Shown one piece after another: positions 6,209 through 10,705 of a stretch of DNA of 10,705 nt. A program made the position numbers and the translations under genes. Positions within the stretch are counted from its first letter, which is position 1, and each line of letters begins with the position of its first letter. The notes under the pieces were generated by a model. The model was not told the DNA's origin. It saw only the letters and a list, made by a program, of their open reading frames with translations, and made no database searches. This DNA comes from Bacillota bacterium (GTDB lineage Bacteria; Bacillota; Clostridia; Lachnospirales; Cellulosilyticaceae): assembly GCA_023412455.1 (NCBI GenBank), contig JAEYNQ010000257.1:1-10705 (forward strand), written 5' to 3'.

Positions 6209-7843
6209 ATGGCAAAACAAATTCGTTTTGGATTGGAAGCAAGACAATCACTTCAATCAGGTGTAGATCAATTAGCAAACGCAGTAAAAGTAACATTAGG
6301 CCCAAAAGGTCGTAACGTTGTATTAGATAAATCCTATGGCACACCACTTATCACAAATGATGGTGTATCTATTGCCAAAGAAATTGAACTAGATGACCCA
6401 TTTGAAAACATTGGTGCACAACTTGTAAAAGAAGTAGCTACAAAAACAAATGACGTAGCAGGAGATGGTACAACAACTGCAACTGTACTTGCTCAAGCTA
6501 TGATCACAGAAGGTCTTAAAAATATCGCAGCTGGTGCAAATCCAATCATTATACGTCGTGGTATGCAACAAGCAACTGCTGTTGCCGTAGAATCTATTAA
6601 AACCATGAGTCAAAATGTTAATAGCAAAAATCATATTGCACGTGTTGCTGCTATTTCTGCCGGTGATGATGAAGTAGGGACTCTCATTGCTGATGCTATG
6701 GAAAAAGTATCAAATGATGGTGTTATTACTGTAGAAGAGTCAAAAACAATGACCACAGAGCTTGATGTAGTAGAAGGTATGCAATTTGATCGTGGTTACT
6801 TATCAGCTTACATGGTAACAGATACAGAAAAAATGGAAGCTGTATTTGAAAATCCATATATCTTAATTACAGATAAAAAAATCACAAATATCCAAGATAT
6901 TTTACCAGTGCTTGAACAAATCGTTCAAACAGGTTCTCGTCTTCTGATCATTGCTGAAGATGTAGAAGGTGAAGCACTTGCTACTTTAGTTGTTAATAAA
7001 CTTCGTGGAACCTTTAACTGTGTAGCTGTTAAGGCACCAGGCTTTGGAGATAGAAGAAAAGAAATGCTTCAAGATATTGCAACACTTACAGGTGGTACAG
7101 TAATCTCTGAAGAAGTAGGCTTAGACCTTAAAGAAGCAACCATTGATATGCTTGGCCGCGCAGCTAGCATTAAAGTAAGCAAAGAAAACACAGTAATTGT
7201 TGACGGTGCTGGCAACAAAGAAGAAATTGCAAATAGAATTACTCTTATTCGTCATCAAATCGAAGAAACAACTTCTGAATTTGATAAAGAAAAACTTCAA
7301 GAAAGACTTGCAAAACTTGCAGGTGGTGTAGCTGTTATTAAAGTTGGTGCAGCTACTGAAACAGAAATGAAAGAAAGAAAACTTCGTATTGAAGATGCTC
7401 TTGCAGCCACACGTGCAGCTGTAGAAGAAGGGATCATTGCAGGTGGTGGAAGTACTTATATTCACGTAGCAAAAGATGTGGCTAAGTTATTAGAAACAAC
7501 AACGGGTGACGAAAAGACAGGTGTACGTATTATCCTTTCTTCTCTTGAAGCACCACTTCGCCAAATCGTTGCTAATGCAGGTCTTGAACCAGCAGTTGTA
7601 ATCAATAAAGTAGCTGAACTTGAAAAAGGTATGGGCTTTAACGCATTGACAGAAGAATATGTAGATATGATTGAAGGCGGTATTATTGACCCAACTAAAG
7701 TAACAAGAAGTGCTCTTCAAAATGCTACTTCTGTAGCTGCTACTTTCTTAACAACAGAATGCATCGTAGCAGACATTAAGAAAGATGAGCCGGCTATGCC
7801 TGCAGGTGGCATGGGTGGTATGGGCGGAATGGGTATGATGTAA
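6209..7843 (+). CDS. groEL: Chaperonin GroEL (Hsp60)
   Basis: This 544-residue ATPase assembles into a double heptameric ring in the cytosol and folds client proteins with GroES. The nucleotide site shows GPKGRNV (31-37), Asp51, GDGTTT (85-90, with Asp86) and the catalytic Asp396 in IEDALAATRAA. These match Asp52, Asp87 and Asp398 of E. coli with a constant small offset. The apical domain spans about 190-370. The C-terminus ends in the usual flexible GGM repeats (533-544). GGGAGG (6195-6200) lies 8 nt before the ATG. Full length, no missing residues. It follows groES by 34 bp and is closed by hairpins downstream. Confidence 0.99.
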   Translation: MAKQIRFGLEARQSLQSGVDQLANAVKVTLGPKGRNVVLDKSYGTPLITNDGVSIAKEIELDDPFENIGAQLVKEVATKTNDVAGDGTTTATVLAQAMITEGLKNIAAGANPIIIRRGMQQATAVAVESIKTMSQNVNSKNHIARVAAISAGDDEVGTLIADAMEKVSNDGVITVEESKTMTTELDVVEGMQFDRGYLSAYMVTDTEKMEAVFENPYILITDKKITNIQDILPVLEQIVQTGSRLLIIAEDVEGEALATLVVNKLRGTFNCVAVKAPGFGDRRKEMLQDIATLTGGTVISEEVGLDLKEATIDMLGRAASIKVSKENTVIVDGAGNKEEIANRITLIRHQIEETTSEFDKEKLQERLAKLAGGVAVIKVGAATETEMKERKLRIEDALAATRAAVEEGIIAGGGSTYIHVAKDVAKLLETTTGDEKTGVRIILSSLEAPLRQIVANAGLEPAVVINKVAELEKGMGFNALTEEYVDMIEGGIIDPTKVTRSALQNATSVAATFLTTECIVADIKKDEPAMPAGGMGGMGGMGMM

Positions 7844-7859
7844 TCCCACCCCATTCGTA

Positions 7860-7878
7860 AAAAACAAGCCTTGTTTTT
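7860..7878 (+). terminator. Small hairpin after groEL
   Basis: AAAAACAA (7860-7867) pairs with TTGTTTTT (7871-7878) over 8 bp around the loop GCC. The stem is A/T-rich and its 3' arm supplies a T run, so it may act as a first weak terminator or protect the 3' end. Confidence 0.5.
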
Positions 7879-7896
7879 AAAAGGCATACAATAAAA

Positions 7897-7942
7897 GGCT
7901 AATTCCTATTCATTACATGATGAACAGGGATTAGCCCTTTTT
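7897..7942. terminator. Bidirectional intrinsic terminator between groEL and uppP
   Basis: GGCTAATTCCT (7897-7907) pairs with AGGGATTAGCC (7926-7936) over 11 bp with one G-U pair. The loop region holds an inner TTCAT/ATGAA pairing. TTTTT (7938-7942) follows on the plus strand and TTTT on the minus strand, so it can stop both groESL and the convergent uppP transcript. Confidence 0.88.
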
Positions 7943-7990
7943 AAGTGTGAAATTTTACATAACCTACATATTTTTTAGGTATAATGGAAT

Positions 7991-8836
7991 CTAGAAAAGC
8001 CCCAGTACACCGCAGCCTAGAACAATAAAGGAAAAGATTATGCGATAGATGGCAAAGGCAGACATGGATTTTTTCTTTAAGAAGCCAATAAAAGAATCCA
8101 TAACAATGAGTGCAACTACAAAAGAAACAAAGAAGCCTATGCCTAAGGATAAGCCTTGCATGGGAGTGAGTTTACCTTGTATTTCTAAAAGATTAAGTAC
8201 AGTTTCACCACACATAACAGGGATAGCTAAGAAAAAGGAGTATTCTGCAGCAGCTACAGTTGAGAAGCCAGCTAGCCAACCACCAATGATTGTAGAAGCG
8301 GAACGAGACATACCTGGAATAATAGAGAGGACTTGTAAAAGCCCAACTATAAGTGCTTTTTTAGGAGTAATAAGAGTATGTTCAAGAGGAGTATCTTGTT
8401 TGATAGAGAGTTTACTTTCTGCAAAGAGCATAAGGAAGGCACCTACTAATAAGGCAGTAGCTACAGTAAGTGGATTAAAGAATTTTTCTTTAATGGAGGA
8501 GTTAAAAAGCATAACGACGATACCACCAGGAAGGCAAGAAATAAGAATCATTAGCCAAAAGTAAAAGCCTGATTGTGTAAAAGAGATTTGTCGGCTAGGG
8601 AAAAGATGAATAAGAGTATCCATAATTTTTTTTCGATAAAGGACAACCACAGCTAAAATAGCACCTAACTGGATGACCATACTAAACATATCTACATAGG
8701 CTTTATCTGCATTATTATAAAAATGGATAAGATTAGAAAAGATAATTAGATGTCCTGTTGAAGAGACAGGTAAGAATTCCGTTATCCCTTCTACAAGGCC
8801 TAAAAGAGCTGCTTTGACAAGAAACATAATATCCAA
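7991..8836 (-). CDS. uppP: Undecaprenyl-diphosphatase UppP/BacA (TTG start)
   Basis: This 281-residue integral membrane phosphatase converts undecaprenyl diphosphate to the monophosphate, recycling the lipid carrier for cell-wall synthesis; extra copies give bacitracin resistance in known bacteria. The signature EGITEFLPVSSTGH carries Glu16, Glu20 and His29, which match Glu17, Glu21 and His30 of E. coli. PGMSRS (174-179) holds the catalytic Arg178. The rest is a series of hydrophobic helices. The start is chosen by the ribosome binding site: AGGAGG (minus strand, 8843-8848) is 6 nt before a TTG at 8836 when measured from the last G of the longer purine run, and too far (over 14 nt) from the ATG at 8827. 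The frame stays open to 8989, but the added part is AT-rich and reads through the leader. It is transcribed alone, convergent with groEL. Confidence 0.95.
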   Translation of the reverse strand: MDIMFLVKAALLGLVEGITEFLPVSSTGHLIIFSNLIHFYNNADKAYVDMFSMVIQLGAILAVVVLYRKKIMDTLIHLFPSRQISFTQSGFYFWLMILISCLPGGIVVMLFNSSIKEKFFNPLTVATALLVGAFLMLFAESKLSIKQDTPLEHTLITPKKALIVGLLQVLSIIPGMSRSASTIIGGWLAGFSTVAAAEYSFFLAIPVMCGETVLNLLEIQGKLTPMQGLSLGIGFFVSFVVALIVMDSFIGFLKKKSMSAFAIYRIIFSFIVLGCGVLGLF

Positions 8837-8862
8837 GTGAAAAACCTCCTTAAATAAGTAAA

Positions 8863-8875
8863 TTGATATAATCAA
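8863..8875. repeat. Short palindrome in the uppP leader
   Basis: TTGAT-ATA-ATCAA is a perfect 5-bp inverted repeat with a 3-nt spacer, about 15 nt upstream of the uppP Shine-Dalgarno sequence. It could be an operator or chance in AT-rich DNA; nothing else supports a role. Confidence 0.3.
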
Positions 8876-9040
8876 CATATTATTTAGAATATTACAATAA
8901 ATGGTAAAAAGCAATAACAACAAAATTAAATAGCTTACATATTGAAAAATCAGGTATTTTATAGTAACTTTAATAGTAATGAGATACATAATAAGGGTAG
9001 GGGGAGACTCCTAAATATAAGCTAAGAGAGGGCAAAAATT

Positions 9041-9547
9041 ATGGCAGATATATTTAAAGAATATCTTATTAAGCAAAAGAAGTCAGTTAAAGATGCACTT
9101 ATGCAGGCATTGATTGTAGGAGTAGCAGCAATCCTTGTTATTATAGCTTTTTTATTTGGAGGTGCTTTTTTAGGGCCCGTTATTATTTTAATTATTCTTT
9201 TTGGAGCAGGAACCTTCATCATCAGGTTTAACAAAGAATATGAGTACACATTAACCAATAATGAGATGGATATTGATGTGATTTATAATCGATCAAAAAG
9301 AAAAAGAATTACAACAGTAGATATGAAAAAAATACAGATTATGGCCAGTATTGAAGATAGGAATAGTAAAGGGGAACTCGAGCGCTTCAATAAGCTTATT
9401 AACTGCAGTGATAATGGCAATAATAAGAATACTTATGCTATAATTACTTCTCAAGACAATACACTTTGTAAAATTCTTATTACACCAAATGATACTTTCT
9501 TAAATGAGCTTTATAGACAAGCACCTAATAAAGTAAGAAAGTTTTAA
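9041..9547 (+). CDS. DUF6106 family membrane protein (function unknown)
   Basis: This 168-residue protein begins MADIFKEYLIKQKKS, a start I associate with the clostridial family DUF6106; its function is not known to me. A short basic N-terminal helix (1-18) is followed by two hydrophobic segments (about 20-40 and 43-61) separated by a glycine-rich turn. A polar cytosolic domain of about 105 residues then begins with YEYTLTNNEMDID and includes a basic patch NRSKRKR (83-89). That layout (two membrane helices, then a beta-rich domain) resembles membrane-anchored PH-like proteins, but this is only an impression. GAGAGGG (9026-9032) precedes the ATG by 8 nt. It is divergent from uppP and transcribed alone, ending before a long hairpin. 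Confidence 0.75.
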   Translation: MADIFKEYLIKQKKSVKDALMQALIVGVAAILVIIAFLFGGAFLGPVIILIILFGAGTFIIRFNKEYEYTLTNNEMDIDVIYNRSKRKRITTVDMKKIQIMASIEDRNSKGELERFNKLINCSDNGNNKNTYAIITSQDNTLCKILITPNDTFLNELYRQAPNKVRKF

Positions 9548-9568
9548 GTAATAAACGAAAAGCAATAT

Positions 9569-9647
9569 AAAGCTGTTCTAAGACAGTATATGTGAGCAAG
9601 GGATGCAGAGCATCTGTAGCCTATAGACTGACTTAGGACAGCTTTTT
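9569..9647 (+). terminator. Long hairpin, probable terminator of the DUF6106 gene
   Basis: Bases 9569-9591 pair with 9623-9645: 21 of 23 positions pair (14 bp, mismatch, 4 bp, mismatch, 3 bp). The 3' arm ends in TTTTT (9643-9647). The 31-nt loop contains its own perfect hairpin GATGC-AGA-GCATC (9602-9614). It begins 21 nt after the stop codon of the DUF6106 gene. The stem is much longer than a usual terminator. Confidence 0.8.
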
Positions 9648-9686
9648 AATTGTAGCATATAGACTGGTTTAGGACAGTTTTATTAA
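9615..9686 (+). repeat. 36-bp tandem duplication of the hairpin 3' arm
   Basis: Bases 9615-9650 and 9651-9686 are two adjacent 36-bp units sharing 29 of 36 positions, including TATAGACTG and TTAGGACAG. The first unit holds the 3' arm of the long hairpin. The second could compete for pairing with the same 5' arm at 9569-9591. Confidence 0.75.
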
Positions 9687-9906
9687 TACTCATCAAGGAG
9701 AAAGTAGATAAGAGGCTTAAAAATGCTATAGGATATGGAGAATATATATCCCCTTTATATCAAACAATAGAAGAGATCCTACAGGTAAAAAGGAGCTAGT
9801 CCTTATTATTTACAACAAATACCTTAAAATTCAGCATTGGAAAGACAAAATAAACAATTATTTTAAGGATGCAGTACATATCTTGACAATAGGTGAAAAG
9901 ATATGA
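9656..9906 (+). pseudogene. Possible decayed reading frame in the guaB upstream gap
   Basis: Two overlapping open stretches have protein-like composition but no start codon or ribosome binding site. One runs from 9656 to the TAG at 9797-9799 and includes KNAIGYGEYISPLYQTIEEI. The other runs from 9721 to the TGA at 9904-9906 and includes DPTGKKELVLIIYNKYLK and IQHWKDKINNYF. Joining them near 9770-9775 by a frameshift would give one continuous peptide of about 75 residues. I do not recognise the family. In AT-rich DNA such open stretches can also occur by chance. Confidence 0.25.
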
Positions 9907-9910
9907 TAAA
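9883..9910 (+). promoter_or_regulatory. Probable guaB promoter
   Basis: A perfect TTGACA (9883-9888) is followed after 16 nt by GATAAA (9905-9910), a 4-of-6 match to the -10 box. TG at 9904-9905 overlaps this box, and TATGAT at 9902-9907 is an alternative that would be spaced too closely. The leader of about 80 nt to the guaB start is AT-rich, carries AATTATAAT twice, and shows no obvious riboswitch or terminator. Confidence 0.55.
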
Positions 9911-9995
9911 GTGTACAAAAACTATTAATATAATTATAATGTTCATATTTCAATTTTACTTTTCCATTAGAATTATAATCTCAGGAGGCCAGAAA

Positions 9996-10705
9996 ATGTC
10001 AAAAATTTTAAAAGAAGGCATTACATTTGATGACATACTTTTAGTACCTAACTATTCAAATGTTTTACCTCATCAAGTTACCTTAAATACCAAGCTTACA
10101 AAGAAAATCACACTCAATGTTCCCTTTATGAGTGCGGGTATGGATACCGTTACAGAGGCTAGAATGGCAGTAGCTATTGCCCGTCAAGGTGGTATAGGTA
10201 TTATTCATAAAAATATGTCTATTGAACAACAAGCAGAAGAGGTAGACAAAGTAAAACGTTCAGAAAATGGTGTTATTACAGATCCCTTTTTCTTATCTCC
10301 TGAGCATTACGTTTATGAAGCCAATGAATTAATGGCAAAGTACAGAATATCTGGGGTACCTATTACAGAAGGTACTAAACTAGTAGGCATCCTAACCAAC
10401 CGTGATTTGCGCTTTGAAACTAACCACAATCGTCAAATCAAAGAGGTAATGACAAGCGAAAATCTTATTACAGCTCCAGAAGGTACGGATTTACTTCAAG
10501 CTAAGAAGATTCTTGCGGATCATCGTATTGAAAAATTACCTATTGTAGATGCAGAAGGTAACTTAAAAGGGCTTATTACCATTAAAGATATTGAAAAAGC
10601 CATTATGTACCCACAAGCAGCTAAAGACTCTCAAGGCCGTCTTTTAGCGGGAGCAGCAGTAGGTGTAACAAAGGACGTATTAAATCGTGTAGATGCGCTT
10701 GTACA
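9996..10705 (+). CDS. guaB: IMP dehydrogenase (GuaB), 3' part outside the window
   Basis: The first 236 residues of the enzyme that oxidises IMP to XMP with NAD+, the committed step of GMP synthesis in the cytosol, are present. TFDDILLVPNYSNVLP (10-25) is the classic N-terminal motif. MSAGMDTVTEARMAVAIARQGG (45-66) and GIGIIHKNM (66-74) belong to the TIM-barrel core. Two CBS domains follow (about 95-150 and 155-210), with VPITEGTKLVGILTNRDLR and LPIVDAEGNLKGLITIKDI; these regulatory domains bind nucleotides. The barrel resumes at AGAAVG (218-223). The catalytic cysteine loop and mobile flap are beyond the window edge. AGGAGG (9983-9988) precedes the ATG by 7 nt. Nothing in the visible part is broken. 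Confidence 0.98.
   Translation, partial: MSKILKEGITFDDILLVPNYSNVLPHQVTLNTKLTKKITLNVPFMSAGMDTVTEARMAVAIARQGGIGIIHKNMSIEQQAEEVDKVKRSENGVITDPFFLSPEHYVYEANELMAKYRISGVPITEGTKLVGILTNRDLRFETNHNRQIKEVMTSENLITAPEGTDLLQAKKILADHRIEKLPIVDAEGNLKGLITIKDIEKAIMYPQAAKDSQGRLLAGAAVGVTKDVLNRVDALV

Noticed and set aside
6389..7720. Open frames on the minus strand inside groEL (6389-6634, 7121-7465, 7490-7720)
   Set aside because: They are antisense to a perfectly conserved gene, have Cys/Phe-rich unnatural composition and no ribosome binding sites.
8049..8564. 171-codon plus-strand frame inside uppP
   Set aside because: It is antisense to a clear membrane protein with intact catalytic motifs and has low-complexity Lys/Ser-rich composition typical of shadows.
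8837..8989. N-terminal extension of uppP
   Set aside because: It reads through the Shine-Dalgarno sequence and AT-rich leader, and the known family starts near the TTG.

Overview
The window looks like a chromosomal housekeeping segment of a low-GC Firmicute, most likely a clostridium of the Lachnospirales type. Evidence for this is the AT-rich codon use, the strong AGGAGG-type ribosome binding sites, a perfect CIRCE element before groES-groEL, a guaB gene just after the groE region, and two small families I associate with Clostridia (DUF6062 and DUF6106). A Cellulosilyticum-like host is a guess. I see no transposase, integrase, phage gene or CRISPR array.

Layout. Positions 1-453 hold a tRNA cluster: Val(TAC, cut by the window edge), Leu(TAA), Arg(ACG) and Thr(TGT). 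A scrambled tRNA-like remnant lies just before tRNA-Thr, and a clear intrinsic terminator follows it (464-492). Next comes a CsoR-type copper-sensing repressor gene (563-823) with its own promoter and a likely operator. From 897 to 1138 there is a promoter, a candidate yybP-ykoY (Mn2+) riboswitch and an overlapping terminator hairpin. These precede a P2A-type Ca2+/Mn2+ ATPase gene (1139-3751). A short array of degenerate 23-nt repeats fills the gap to the convergent DUF6062 gene (3868-4632, minus). That gene is divergent from an OGG1-type 8-oxoguanine glycosylase gene (4762-5637). An A-rich leader with promoter and CIRCE leads to groES-groEL (5890-7843). A bidirectional terminator separates groEL from the convergent uppP gene (7991-8836, minus, TTG start). 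A DUF6106 membrane protein gene (9041-9547) follows. Then comes a 448-bp gap with a long hairpin, a 36-bp tandem duplication and a possible decayed reading frame. The window ends inside guaB (9996 onward).

How the parts work together. Most genes are independent single-gene units with separate promoters; groES-groEL is the only convincing operon. The most informative regulatory region is 897-1138. The 3' strand of the riboswitch P1 helix is also the 5' arm of a 24-bp terminator stem, so metal binding should favour read-through into the ATPase. The ATPase keeps the single site II cation ligands but has Gly at the position of the SERCA site I glutamate. Together these suggest a manganese-induced Mn2+/Ca2+ efflux pump. 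The adjacent CsoR has no copper exporter or chaperone gene beside it here, so it is either an orphan or acts elsewhere.

The best second-look items are the riboswitch-terminator overlap, the scrambled tRNA-Thr duplication, the short repeat array that runs into a stop codon, and the hairpin plus 36-bp tandem repeat before guaB. I did not find a convincing new multi-gene system.
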